A DNA stretch of 64,000 nt, taken from JBJSXJ01 sp044235425 (GTDB lineage Bacteria; Planctomycetota; Planctomycetia; Pirellulales; Pirellulaceae). The position numbers were made by a program, and so were the translations under genes. Below, one piece after another: positions 1 to 9,993 of this stretch. The notes beneath the pieces are model-generated. The model saw nothing but the letters and a program-made list of their open reading frames with translations. It was not told where the DNA came from and did no database searches. The stretch covers positions 1 to 64,000 of the forward strand of contig JBIIHW010000023.1 in assembly GCA_044235425.1 (NCBI GenBank), read 5' to 3'. Every line of letters starts with the position of its first letter. Position 1 is the first letter of the stretch.

Positions 1-169
1 GGTCGTGGTGGGGAAGCTCAACATCGATGACAGCCCGGCCGTGACCGAGCGTCATGGGATCCAGTCGATCCCCACTCTCTTGCTGTTCAAGGGCGGTACC
101 TGTGTCGGCCGTATTCAGCCCGGTGCGGTACCGCGTATGAAGGCGCAAATCGAAGCGTCACTTGGCTAA
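1..169 (+). CDS. trxA: Thioredoxin, C-terminal part (5' end outside window)
   Basis: Thiol-disulfide oxidoreductase of the cytoplasm. Only the last 55 residues are visible, read in the frame that starts at base 2. They contain the beta3-beta5 half of the fold: the NIDDSPAVTERHGIQSIPT stretch with the cis-proline IPT that faces the active site, then LLLFKGG and the terminal helix. The WCGPC active site lies upstream of the window and cannot be checked. The TAA stop overlaps the TAG stop of the convergent ptsI gene, so the two genes share the tetranucleotide CTAA. A thioredoxin-domain protein with a longer N-terminus cannot be excluded. Confidence 0.85.
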   Translation, partial: VVVGKLNIDDSPAVTERHGIQSIPTLLLFKGGTCVGRIQPGAVPRMKAQIEASLG

Positions 170-1929
170 GCGATATCGAGCATGCTGAGGTTTGGGGCGA
201 GCTGCTTGAGCTGCTCGCCCATGAACCGGCGAATCGACTGCGTCGTCTGCCTTCGCAGTGCTTGACGCAAGATGTGCGACGCGGCGTCGGTGGAGACATG
301 CCGCGCCAGCTCTTTGATCGTGGGTATAAACGCCGGGCTCATGCTGAAGCTCCTCAGCCCCATGCCCAAGAGCAGGACGAAGGCCCGCGGCTGCCCCGCC
401 ATCTCGCCGCACAGGGTCAACGGTTTTTGAGCCCGCTGACAGTGCCGTATCACGCTCCGTAAAACTCGCAGCACCGCGGGGGCCAACGGCTGACAGAGGT
501 GGCTGACTTTGGGATTGTCCCGGTCCGCGGCCATCAGATACTGCACTAAGTCGTTCGAGCCGACGGAAACAAAATCGACCGCTCGCAGCATGGAGCGAAT
601 GGAGATTGCGGCGGCAGGCACCTCCAGCATCATGCCCAGCGGTACGGCGGTAAATTCCAAACCATCCCGCTCGAGTTGTCGAGTGACGATGCGGACCATG
701 TGCCGCACTCGACGGATCTCTTCCAGCGTGGTGATCATGGGGAACATCAGTCGCACTTGCCCCCCCAGTTCACGTGCCACCGATCCAGCTCGCAGGACAG
801 CCCGCAGCTGAGTCTGAAAAAGATCCGGATGCTCAAAGCTCAAGCGAATACTTCGCCATCCAAGAAACGGATTTGCTTCTTGGTGCGTGTGACCGAGGTA
901 AGGCACGGTTTTGTCGCCGCCAATATCGAGCGTGCGGATGGTGACTTTGTGACCCGGGCTGGCGGCGATGATTTCGCGGTAAGCGGCAAGCTGCTCTTCT
1001 TCGTTGGGTACGGAGGGATGGGTGAGGTACAAGTATTCGGTGCGGAAGAGTCCGACTCCCATGGCCCCCATGCCGACCGCGGCTTGGGCATCACCCAGAC
1101 TGTTGATATTGGCGAGTAGTTCCAGGTCGACGTCGTCGGCGGTGCGGGCCAGTTGATCGCGATTGGCGGCGAGTCGATCCTTGAGATGGACGAACTCGCG
1201 TTCAAGTTTGCGGTAGGCGGCGAGTGTTTCGACGGGGGGATTGATGAGCACATGCCCTTCGCGACCGTCAACGACAATCGTGTCGCCCGTTTTCACTTGC
1301 TGACTAACCTGAGCGATGCCGCAAACAGCGGGAATGCCACGACTGCGAGCGATGATGGCGGCATGACTGGTTTGACTGCCAGCTTGAGTCACAATGCCGC
1401 CCACGTCGACATTTCCCAAGGCGACAGCTTGCGAGGGCAGCAATTCGTTGGTGACGACGATCAGCGGCCCGGTGAGCGGATTCGCATCGGCGCGGAGGAC
1501 GTCACTGAGGTGAGCACTCAGCCGCATCGCCACATCGCGAATATCGGCCAATCGCTCTTTGAGAAAGTCGTCCGAAGTGCGCGAAAAGAGCGCGGTGTAT
1601 TCGTCGAGCAGGCGCTGGAGAGCGGCTTGTGCGGTGAGTCGTTCGTCGGCAATCCAGTGGCGAACTTTACGAGTGAAGGCGGGATCGCGAAGAATCGTTT
1701 CGTGGACATCGAAGATCCGTGCCGCTTCGTCTCCCGCCTGTCGGGATACCTTCTGGGAGAGAGCGCGAAGTTCGGCGTGGACTTGATCGTGGGCCGCATC
1801 GTAACGTCCCAGTTCCGACGCCACCTCGTTATCCCTCAGCGGCTCGGCGGAGGGATTCACAAAGATTTCATGAATACAGTAGGCGGTGCCGACGGCCACG
1901 CCCGGGGAGACTGCAATACCTTTAAACAT
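166..1929 (-). CDS. ptsI: Phosphoenolpyruvate-protein phosphotransferase (PTS enzyme I)
   Basis: Enzyme I takes phosphate from PEP and passes it to HPr. The 587 residues match the usual length of about 570-590. The N-terminal MFKGIAVSPGVAVG is typical. The phosphohistidine loop GSQTSHAAIIARSRGIPAV places the active His at residue 189. The PEP-binding barrel follows with GLFRTEYLY, LDIGGDK, MLEVPAAA, SVGSNDLVQYLMAADR and the catalytic-cysteine loop LCGEMAGQP. The C-terminal GLRSFSMSP motif is also present. No HPr or sugar permease is seen in the window. The only other PTS component is the HTH-PtsN protein about 18 kb downstream, which suggests a regulatory (nitrogen-type) phosphorelay rather than sugar uptake; that is inference. 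The gene is convergent with, and overlaps the stop of, the thioredoxin gene. Confidence 0.95.
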   Translation of the reverse strand: MFKGIAVSPGVAVGTAYCIHEIFVNPSAEPLRDNEVASELGRYDAAHDQVHAELRALSQKVSRQAGDEAARIFDVHETILRDPAFTRKVRHWIADERLTAQAALQRLLDEYTALFSRTSDDFLKERLADIRDVAMRLSAHLSDVLRADANPLTGPLIVVTNELLPSQAVALGNVDVGGIVTQAGSQTSHAAIIARSRGIPAVCGIAQVSQQVKTGDTIVVDGREGHVLINPPVETLAAYRKLEREFVHLKDRLAANRDQLARTADDVDLELLANINSLGDAQAAVGMGAMGVGLFRTEYLYLTHPSVPNEEEQLAAYREIIAASPGHKVTIRTLDIGGDKTVPYLGHTHQEANPFLGWRSIRLSFEHPDLFQTQLRAVLRAGSVARELGGQVRLMFPMITTLEEIRRVRHMVRIVTRQLERDGLEFTAVPLGMMLEVPAAAISIRSMLRAVDFVSVGSNDLVQYLMAADRDNPKVSHLCQPLAPAVLRVLRSVIRHCQRAQKPLTLCGEMAGQPRAFVLLLGMGLRSFSMSPAFIPTIKELARHVSTDAASHILRQALRRQTTQSIRRFMGEQLKQLAPNLSMLDIA

Positions 1930-1998
1930 GATGCCTGAATGTACCAGGGCCTAAGCTGCTTGGGTATCGAAAACCTTCCCGTCGTCAACGGTTTCGAT

Positions 1999-2128
1999 GG
2001 TCTCACGCCAAGGCGCTAAGGTGCCAAGGATTTTGAGGGAAGGTGACAGCTGTCTTTGCGACGTGAGCGCCTTTGCGTGAGCCACTTCGTTCCATGGTCT
2101 CACGCCAAGGCGCGAAGGCGCGAAGGAC
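1999..2128. repeat. Cluster of dispersed CTCACGCCAAGGCGC-type repeats
   Basis: Two direct copies of the motif GGTCTCACGCCAAGGCGC(T/G)AAGG begin at 1999 and 2096. A partial copy in the opposite orientation (GCGCCTTTGCGTGAGCC) lies between them at about 2067-2083. The copies occupy the gap between ptsI and hisI and could fold into hairpins. They look like the short interspersed palindromic elements found scattered in many bacterial chromosomes. No coding potential was recognised. Confidence 0.6.
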
Positions 2129-2136
2129 GGGAAGCG

Positions 2137-2610
2137 CTAAGCTCGATAAATCTGCTCGGGGGGTGCCAAGCGCTGCGCGACCACGACGGGACCGGCTGAC
2201 GTGAGTTCGCGGAAGAAGCAGGTGGTGTATCCCTCGTGGCAAGCTGCGCCAAGCTGTTCCACCTGCAGCAGGATCGTGTCGGCATCGCAGTCGACTAGGA
2301 TGCGGCGTACCGTCTGCACGTTGCCACTTTCTTCCCCCTTGCGCCACAATTTGCGGCGACTGCGACTGTAGTAGACGGCTCGCCCCGTTCTCACCGTCTC
2401 CGCAAATGACTCGGCGTTCATATAGGCCAGCATCAGCACTTGGCCGGTCTGGGCATCCTGCGCGATGGCGGGCAAGAGACCTTCATTGCGCGAAAAATCA
2501 GGCAGCGGCGGTGTGGGAAGCAGCGGCGGTGTGGGAGGCGACTGACCGGGTGTGGCCGTCGCGGAGGAGGCGGAGGGATCGGAAGATGGGGAAGACGGAA
2601 CTGATGACAT
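2137..2610 (-). CDS. hisI: Phosphoribosyl-AMP cyclohydrolase
   Basis: Catalyses the third step of histidine biosynthesis, opening the adenine ring of PR-AMP. The catalytic domain spans residues from about 38 to the end: LLPAIAQDAQTGQVLMLAYMN, the GRAVYYSRSRRKLWRKGEESGN substrate loop, and the metal-binding stretch DCDADTILLQVEQLGAACHEG with the later TTCF cysteine. No HisE (pyrophosphohydrolase) domain follows, so this is the monofunctional form. The first 38 or so residues are an unusual Ser/Pro/Thr-rich extension (PSSPSSDPSASS, PPTPPLLPTPPLP), part of which is encoded by a 17-18 bp duplication near 2507-2542. A shorter protein could start inside the extension, but no better ATG is evident. 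Other his genes are not in view. Confidence 0.92.
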   Translation of the reverse strand: MSSVPSSPSSDPSASSATATPGQSPPTPPLLPTPPLPDFSRNEGLLPAIAQDAQTGQVLMLAYMNAESFAETVRTGRAVYYSRSRRKLWRKGEESGNVQTVRRILVDCDADTILLQVEQLGAACHEGYTTCFFRELTSAGPVVVAQRLAPPEQIYRA

Positions 2611-2717
2611 CGCGGGGCCTGCTGCGGCGGTTCAAGTTGGAGCGAGTGAACGACGCTCGTGGCTGTCGAGCGTCAGCGGATTCTGGCGGGGAGACGGGCT
2701 ATTGGCTAGCGAGCCTC

Positions 2718-3311
2718 TTAGTGACTGGCATCTTTACGCAAGTTTCCTTGCGCCTTGGTGTCGAACTTAGAGGACGCGGTGCTCGGCGTAAATTTGACAC
2801 TGGCGGGGGAGCTGTTTGGGCGAGGCAGATGGGGGCGAGGTTCACTGGCACCGTGTGGGCGATGGAGCCGAGCGGGTCGACCGGCGACGAGTGTTTCGAA
2901 GCGTCCGCGCTGGACCACTTCGTCTTGTTGATTGACGAGTTCGCGGCACCAGACGACACGTCCGCGGCGGCGTCCCTGCCGAGTCACCTCCGCCACCTGA
3001 TTACGCACTCGCAGCGTATCACCCACGTAGATCGCTTTGAGGAACTCCCACTGGTGCACTGACAGAAACGCCTCGGTTTGTACGATCGGCCAATGGCTGG
3101 CGGAGCCGGCGGCCCAGGCGAGCCCGAGGAGTCCGTGGGCCACAGGACGTCCAAACGGCCTCCGCTTGGCAACTTCATGATCGACGTGTAGTGGGTCGAA
3201 GTCGCCGGTGTGGCAGGCGAAATTGACGATATCGGTTTCGGTGACCGTTCGTCCGTGACTTTCCCAGCAATCGCCGACGGAAAGGTCGTCAAAGAAGAGT
3301 GCGCCGTTCAT
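2718..3311 (-). CDS. MaoC-type (R)-hydratase / hot-dog fold dehydratase
   Basis: Hot-dog fold enzyme of the MaoC dehydratase group, expected to hydrate or dehydrate an acyl thioester. From the chosen ATG the protein starts MNGALFFDDLSVGD, the usual beginning of the family. The hydratase signature GDFDPLHVD puts the catalytic Asp and His at residues 37 and 42, with the usual Asn of GDxNPLH replaced by Asp. GRPVAHGLLGLAW follows as expected. A longer reading frame adds 43 poorly conserved residues upstream, which I left out because they lie before the family's normal start. The last 50 or so residues are low-complexity and basic, and are not part of the fold. Substrate is unknown. It probably forms a transcription unit with hisI by position, without functional logic that I can see. 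Confidence 0.82.
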   Translation of the reverse strand: MNGALFFDDLSVGDCWESHGRTVTETDIVNFACHTGDFDPLHVDHEVAKRRPFGRPVAHGLLGLAWAAGSASHWPIVQTEAFLSVHQWEFLKAIYVGDTLRVRNQVAEVTRQGRRRGRVVWCRELVNQQDEVVQRGRFETLVAGRPARLHRPHGASEPRPHLPRPNSSPASVKFTPSTASSKFDTKAQGNLRKDASH

Positions 3312-3472
3312 CGGTGGTGATTCAGGGGAAAGAGGTGAAGTGGTTCGAAAGGTCACATGCCCTGGTAATTTAGGTTGAGTGGGGTTGAAATTATGGCGAC
3401 TGTCCCGCTCAGCGCGGGTATAAATACGTCGGATTGGCAAATCGAGCTAGATCGGTTTGGAAATTCTGTCGA

Positions 3473-3502
3473 TTGACAACGGCGCGCACGGCAGGGCAAG
3501 AT
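3473..3502 (+). promoter_or_regulatory. Possible sigma-70 promoter of the pilus gene block
   Basis: A perfect TTGACA hexamer (3473-3478) is followed after 18 bases by CAAGAT, a poor -10. It lies about 100 bases before the first ATPase gene. The approximately 300-base gap 3312-3608 otherwise shows nothing I recognise apart from a TATAAA at 3419 without a matching -35. Confidence 0.3.
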
Positions 3503-3608
3503 GACGCTAGCTATTCGTGGTGGCTCGACATTCGTCCCCCGCCACGACGCTCGCCTCGTGCCGCTCGCCACCTGATTTTTGGCTTGCCTTTTCGGAGACT
3601 GATTGAAC

Positions 3609-5372
3609 ATGGCCGCTCGCTCTCGTGACTTTACCGAAGTACTCATCCGCCAAGGCATCGTCAGTTTGGATCAGGTTTCGGAGGCCTCGCGGGTATCGTC
3701 CGACAGCGGCCAAAAACTGGCCGACGTGCTCGTGAAACTCGGTTACGCCACGGGTGCCGAGGTGATGCAGGCGGTGGCGGATACCTACGGCTACCCCTAT
3801 GTCGACCTGGCCGAACTAAAGGTTGAAGAGTCGGTGATCGAGTTGGTGCCCGAATCGGTCGCTCGTGAAAACTACATCCTCCCCATTGCCGAAGGGGAGG
3901 GCTCCTTGACGGTCGCCATGAGCGACCCGAACGACCTGGATACCACCGAAAAGCTGCGTTTTATTCTCAACCGTAAAGTCGAAATCGCCCTCGCCCCGCG
4001 CGATGTGATCCTCGAAGCGATCAACAAATACTATGGTCAGGTCGAAGGCGAATCAGCCGACTCGATTCTGCAGGAATTCACCGACACGCAGATCGACTTC
4101 ACCGAAACCCAGGAAGACACTCAGCAAAACAACAATGAGGCGGTGGACGAGAACAGTGCGCCGATCGTCAAACTGGTGCAGCTGATGATCACCGAGGCGG
4201 TACAGCTGCGAGCGTCGGACATCCATGTTGAGCCGTTTGAGGATCGAGTCCGAATTCGTTATCGAATCGACGGGGTGCTGGTGGAACGAGACTGTCCACC
4301 CCGCCGTTTGCTGGGTGCGATCGTCTCCCGCATCAAGATTTTGGCCAAGATCGACATTGCCGAACGTCGCCGCCCTCAAGACGGTCGTATTAAAGTCACC
4401 GTGGGGGAGAAAGAACTCGACCTCCGCGTCAGTATCATTCCGACCAACCACGGTCAGTCGGTGGTGATGCGGCTGCTGGACAAGGACAACATCAAAATCG
4501 GTATTCGCCAACTGGGCCTGGGCGAACAGGATTACCTCAACTTCAACTCGCTCATCAAACGTCCCAACGGCATCATTCTGGTGACCGGCCCCACCGGTTC
4601 CGGCAAAACGACCACCCTCTACGCCGCCCTCAACGCACTCAACCGCCCCGACCGCAAGATCATTACGGCGGAGGACCCGGTGGAGTACTATTTGCCGGGG
4701 ATCAATCAGGTCGAGGTGAAGCACAGCATCGGACTCGACTTCGCCCGCATCATCCGCGCCATGCTCCGCCAAGCGCCCAACATCATTCTGGTGGGAGAAA
4801 TGCGCGACACCGAGACCGCTCAAATGGGAATTCAGGCATCTTTAACTGGACACTTGGTGTTCAGTACATTACATACGAACGATGCGCCCAGTGCTGTGAC
4901 ACGCATGACGGACATGGGAGTACCCAATTACCTGGTGGCCAGCAGCGTGATTGCGATCATGGCACAGCGTTTAGTGCGGGTGATTTGCGGCCGCTGCAAG
5001 GGCCCCTACACACCACCTCCAGGGGTTCTGGAAGATGCCGGAGTAACGGCGGAGGTGGCGGAGTCGGCGAAGTTCGCACGTGGTAAAGGGTGCAATTATT
5101 GTGGCAAGAAGGGGTTCCGCGGACGACTGGGAATTTACGAGTTGATGTTGATTTCGGCGAAGATTCGCGAACTGATTTTTAAAAACTCGTCTTCCCAGGA
5201 TTTGCGGAAGGTGGCGGTCGAACAAGGCATGCGAACGCTGTATTTGGACGGAGTGGAGAAGGTGATGCGGGGACTGACGTCGTTCGAGGAAGTGTATCGA
5301 GTCGCGAAGCGATCCGAGTCCGATGTCGTCAAGCCACTCTCCGCCGGTGGAGCGGGGCAAATGGGTCGCTAG
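3609..5372 (+). CDS. gspE: GspE/PilB-type assembly ATPase (first copy)
   Basis: Cytoplasmic hexameric ATPase that powers pilus or pseudopilus assembly. The N-terminus carries two MshEN/GSPII_E_N-type repeats (about residues 5-150). The core has ASDIHVEP, the Walker A GPTGSGKTTT at about 327, the Asp box GEMRDTETAQ, the His box FSTLHTNDAPSAVTRM, and a four-cysteine zinc site (CGRC and CNYC). These are hallmarks of GspE/PilB rather than PilT. The ATG at 3609 is preferred because GGAGA lies ten bases upstream; a TTG two codons earlier is the alternative. It is the first gene of a pilus/secretion block that also contains a second, diverged copy of the same ATPase. Whether the machine secretes proteins or makes pili cannot be decided, because secretin and alignment-complex genes are not in view. 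Confidence 0.93.
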   Translation: MAARSRDFTEVLIRQGIVSLDQVSEASRVSSDSGQKLADVLVKLGYATGAEVMQAVADTYGYPYVDLAELKVEESVIELVPESVARENYILPIAEGEGSLTVAMSDPNDLDTTEKLRFILNRKVEIALAPRDVILEAINKYYGQVEGESADSILQEFTDTQIDFTETQEDTQQNNNEAVDENSAPIVKLVQLMITEAVQLRASDIHVEPFEDRVRIRYRIDGVLVERDCPPRRLLGAIVSRIKILAKIDIAERRRPQDGRIKVTVGEKELDLRVSIIPTNHGQSVVMRLLDKDNIKIGIRQLGLGEQDYLNFNSLIKRPNGIILVTGPTGSGKTTTLYAALNALNRPDRKIITAEDPVEYYLPGINQVEVKHSIGLDFARIIRAMLRQAPNIILVGEMRDTETAQMGIQASLTGHLVFSTLHTNDAPSAVTRMTDMGVPNYLVASSVIAIMAQRLVRVICGRCKGPYTPPPGVLEDAGVTAEVAESAKFARGKGCNYCGKKGFRGRLGIYELMLISAKIRELIFKNSSSQDLRKVAVEQGMRTLYLDGVEKVMRGLTSFEEVYRVAKRSESDVVKPLSAGGAGQMGR

Positions 5373-5594
5373 TTTGGTTGAGTGGGGGAAGTCTGAGGAT
5401 AATACAGCAGTCGGCGGCTGAACGCTCGTTCGAGCGGCCCCGCCGAGCGGTGACAGGCTGGACGCGGGGCGCGCAGCCCAGCCGCAGCAGCCTGTGCATC
5501 GATCCTCCGCTGAGCAGTCTCCCGTCGACTGCGAGGGATTGATAACGGAAGCGGGGAAAGTCAGGACTGAAGGACAGAACAAAGGAAGTTTGTC

Positions 5595-6746
<1,152 letters not shown>

Positions 6747-6774
6747 AGCGGTCGGATCAGAGAAGAGGTGAGAT

Positions 6775-8493
6775 ATGGGAATTCGTCGTCTAGGCCAGAT
6801 TCTGGTCGACTTGGGTTACATCACCGACGAACAGCTCTCGCAGTTGCTCGAAGAGCAGGCGGCGCATCCGGGCGAGAAGCTGGGCAAGCTGGCCGAAGAG
6901 ATGGGCTTGATCTCGGATGAACAGCTGGCGGCGGCTCTGGCCGAACAGATGGGGATGCGCGTCGTCGTGCTGGGTGACCAGCAAATTCCCCGCACCGCGC
7001 TGAACGAAATCTCCGACACGATGGCGCAAATGTATCGCGTCATGCCCGTGCAGCTCGAAGATAACACGTTGACCATCGCCACCAGCGAACCGCAGAACCT
7101 GGCGATTGCGGATGAGCTGCGAACGTTTTTGGGCCGCGACATTCGCGTTTTAGTCACCACCGAAGCCGATTTGAACAAGGCCTTGGAGCGGTACTACGCG
7201 ACGGAAGGCGACACGGTCGAGAGCCTGGTGCGTGACATGGAAAATGACGTGGACCTGAAGAAGGCCGCGGAAATGCTCGAACGCGACGGACCGATCGATT
7301 TGACCAGCATGGAATCGCTGGCCGACAGCGCCCCGGTTCGCAAGCTGCTTAACATGGTGCTGCTCATGGCGATCAAGGAGCATGCCAGCGACATTCACTT
7401 TGAACCGTTTGAAGATGAGTTTCGCATTCGCATTAAGGCCGACGGGGTGCTGTATGAAATGGTGCCGCCACCCCGTCACATGGCCTTCGCACTCACCACC
7501 CGCGTGAAGGTGATGGCGAATCTCGATATTGCCGAACGTCGCTTGCCGCAGGACGGTCGAATTGAATTGACGGTCGGTGGTCACCCGGTCGATTTACGCG
7601 TCAGCGTGCTCCCGACGCTGTTTGGGGAAAGCGTGGTCATGCGAGTGCTGGATCGCTCCGTGGTCTCGCTCAGCCTGACCAAAGTGGGTATGGATCCCGA
7701 TATTCTCAAGAAGTTCCGCACGGTGATTGATCGGCCGAACGGCATCGTGCTGGTAACGGGCCCCACGGGGTCCGGCAAAACCACCACCCTCTACTCGGCA
7801 CTCAGCGAACTCAATTCCATCGAAGACAAGCTCATCACCACCGAGGATCCGGTGGAGTACGACATCGATGGGATCGTGCAGATTCCGATTGATCACGACA
7901 TTGGAGTGACGTTTGCGGCCTGCTTGCGGGCGATTTTGCGGCAAGATCCCGACGTGATTCTGGTGGGTGAGATTCGCGATATCGAGACCGCCGAGATCGC
8001 CGTCCAAGCGTCGCTCACCGGTCACTTGGTCTTCAGCACGCTGCATACCAACGACGCTCCCAGCACAATCACTCGCATGAAAGACATGGGCGTGCCCACG
8101 TTTCTCATCACCGCCACGGTGGAAGCGATTCTGGCTCAGCGTCTGGTGCGCCGCATCTGCACGGCCTGTCGCGAGCCGACCGTTCCCTCCGAGGACCTGC
8201 TGTGGGAAATGGGCTGGACGCCGGAGCAGGTGGAGGGCAAGAAATTCTTCAAGGGTCGTGGCTGTGACGTTTGCAACAACACGGGTTACAAGGCCCGCGT
8301 GGGGCTCTTCGAGCTCATGGTGGTGAACGACGATATTCGCGAACAGATTCTGGCCAACGCTTCTACCGATCATGTCCGTAAGCTCGCTCAAAGCTATGGC
8401 ATGACGACGCTGCGCGACGCTGGGATCAAGTTCGTCCACGAAGGCATCACGACGCTCGACGAAGTCGTCCGCGAAACGGTGCTGGACGCGTAG
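6775..8493 (+). CDS. gspE: GspE/PilB-type assembly ATPase (second copy)
   Basis: A second assembly ATPase, 572 residues. It has an MshEN-type N-terminal domain (MGIRRLGQILVDLGYITDEQL is a textbook example), ASDIHFEPFEDE, Walker A GPTGSGKTTT from residue 329, GEIRDIETAEIAVQAS, FSTLHTNDAPSTITRM and the zinc site CTAC and CDVC. It is clearly paralogous to the first ATPase but diverged through most of the N-terminal half. AGAGG precedes the ATG by about six bases. Directly upstream lies pilT and downstream the only platform protein of the block, so two assembly ATPases appear to share one GspF/PilC partner. Confidence 0.93.
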   Translation: MGIRRLGQILVDLGYITDEQLSQLLEEQAAHPGEKLGKLAEEMGLISDEQLAAALAEQMGMRVVVLGDQQIPRTALNEISDTMAQMYRVMPVQLEDNTLTIATSEPQNLAIADELRTFLGRDIRVLVTTEADLNKALERYYATEGDTVESLVRDMENDVDLKKAAEMLERDGPIDLTSMESLADSAPVRKLLNMVLLMAIKEHASDIHFEPFEDEFRIRIKADGVLYEMVPPPRHMAFALTTRVKVMANLDIAERRLPQDGRIELTVGGHPVDLRVSVLPTLFGESVVMRVLDRSVVSLSLTKVGMDPDILKKFRTVIDRPNGIVLVTGPTGSGKTTTLYSALSELNSIEDKLITTEDPVEYDIDGIVQIPIDHDIGVTFAACLRAILRQDPDVILVGEIRDIETAEIAVQASLTGHLVFSTLHTNDAPSTITRMKDMGVPTFLITATVEAILAQRLVRRICTACREPTVPSEDLLWEMGWTPEQVEGKKFFKGRGCDVCNNTGYKARVGLFELMVVNDDIREQILANASTDHVRKLAQSYGMTTLRDAGIKFVHEGITTLDEVVRETVLDA

Positions 8494-8579
8494 TCGTTCG
8501 CGGGTCGTCGTGAGAAGCATGCGGGACGTTGTGAGTGGGTCTGTGAGGATCAGGGATTTGCTGAAGAGGAGTGGGGATC

Positions 8580-9971
8580 ATGCCGGCTTATGAATTTGAA
8601 GCGATGGATGCCACGGGGCAAGAAATCCGCGACGTCATTGAGGCGCCCACGGAGGATGAGGCACAGACGATGGTCCGGCACATGGGCTATTTCGTCACCA
8701 AAATCACGCTCAAGAAAACAGCCGCCGGGGCTACGGGCAAAGCCAAGAAGCAGCGTTCGCTGGCGATCGGTGGTGCCAGCGGTAAAGTCATGTGCACCTT
8801 CACTCGACAACTATCCATTCTGCAGGATGCCGGTTTACCGGTGCTACGCAGCTTGAAGATTCTGGAGAGTCAGTCCAAGCCCGGCGCGCTCAAAAACGCC
8901 TTAATGGATACCTGTGAGGAGATTGAATCGGGAGCGACGTTATCGGAAGCGATGGCGAAGTCGCCCAAAGTCTTCAATCGACTCTACATCAACATGATCA
9001 AAGCGGGTGAGGCGGGCGGTGCACTCGAAGTGATTCTCCGCCGTCTGGCCGACTTTATGGAGCGTGCCGAATCGCTCAAACGAAAAGTCAAAGGCGCGAT
9101 GATTTACCCGATCGTGGTGGTGTTGGTCGCCGTCGGTATTTTGACCTTCATCATGATGAAGATCGTACCGGTGTTTAAGAAGATGTTTGATGAGTTTGAA
9201 TTGAAGCTGCCGGTGCCGACGGAAATTCTGATCAAGGTGTCGGAGTACACTGGTAAGTATTTCTATTTCTTTCCGCTGTTTCCCATCACGATCTGGTTGT
9301 CCATCAAGCTCATTCGCAAATTTCGAGCGGGTCGGATGGGCTGGGACTTGTATGTGCTCAAGCTGCCGGTCGCCGGAAACCTCATCGAAAAGAACATCCT
9401 CGCCCGCACCACTCGTACGCTGGGAACGCTGGTCGCCAGCGGCGTACCCATTCTCGAAGGACTTAACATCACCCGTGAAACCTCGGGCAATGCGATGTTC
9501 GAGATGATTTTTGGACGCGTGTCGGAAGCGATTCGCGAAGGCGAGACCATTTCCAAGCCGATGCGCGATAATGCTCGACCCAGTTTCCATCCCGTGGCAC
9601 TTTTCTTCTGGATGGCGACCTTTGCGCTACCGTTCAGCACGATTCTGTTCATTCCCAAGGTGCAAGGCGCGGGGCTGTACATGACCGGCGTGGCCGGCAT
9701 CGTCGGTGGCCTGTTTTACCTGATGCGCATGCGTCAGCGAGTGGTCGACGAGCTGGTGGTGAACATGGTGGACGTCGGTGAGGAAACCGGCGAACTCGAC
9801 ACGATGCTCTTCAAAGTGGCCGACTACTACGATGAAGAAGTGACGACGCTCACGGACGGTCTGGTGAAGTTGTTGGAACCTTTGATGATTGTGTTCTTAG
9901 GCTGCGCGGTCGGTTTCATCGTTGTGTCACTCTTCATGCCACTGGTGGAACTGATTTCCAAGTTGTCATAG
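8580..9971 (+). CDS. gspF: GspF/PilC inner-membrane platform protein
   Basis: Polytopic inner-membrane protein on which the assembly ATPases act. The N-terminus MPAYEFEAMDATGQEI and ALGY-like segment MVRHMGYFVTKI are typical. Two T2SSF domains follow, each with TRQLSILQDAGLPVLRSLKIL- or TRTLGTLVASGVPILEGLNIT-type starts and hydrophobic segments (IYPIVVVLVAVGILTFIMM near 180, and a C-terminal pair ending FIVVSLFMPLVELI). The length of 463 residues is slightly above the usual 400. The extra sequence lies between the second GEPI-like segment (REGETISKPM) and the last membrane helices, where an additional hydrophobic stretch (VALFFWMATFALPFSTILFI) appears. The start was chosen because AGGAG lies eight bases before this ATG. 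Confidence 0.92.
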   Translation: MPAYEFEAMDATGQEIRDVIEAPTEDEAQTMVRHMGYFVTKITLKKTAAGATGKAKKQRSLAIGGASGKVMCTFTRQLSILQDAGLPVLRSLKILESQSKPGALKNALMDTCEEIESGATLSEAMAKSPKVFNRLYINMIKAGEAGGALEVILRRLADFMERAESLKRKVKGAMIYPIVVVLVAVGILTFIMMKIVPVFKKMFDEFELKLPVPTEILIKVSEYTGKYFYFFPLFPITIWLSIKLIRKFRAGRMGWDLYVLKLPVAGNLIEKNILARTTRTLGTLVASGVPILEGLNITRETSGNAMFEMIFGRVSEAIREGETISKPMRDNARPSFHPVALFFWMATFALPFSTILFIPKVQGAGLYMTGVAGIVGGLFYLMRMRQRVVDELVVNMVDVGEETGELDTMLFKVADYYDEEVTTLTDGLVKLLEPLMIVFLGCAVGFIVVSLFMPLVELISKLS

Positions 9972-9993
9972 GAATTTTCCGGAGAACGTGCTC

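Noticed and set aside
1153..1938. Plus-strand open frame of 261 codons
   Set aside because: Antisense to ptsI, whose motifs are unambiguous.
3419..3424. TATAAA hexamer upstream of the pilus block
   Set aside because: No -35-like sequence at a suitable distance.
7594..8520. Minus-strand open frame of 308 codons
   Set aside because: Antisense to the second assembly ATPase; His-rich translation arises from complementing the ATPase codons.
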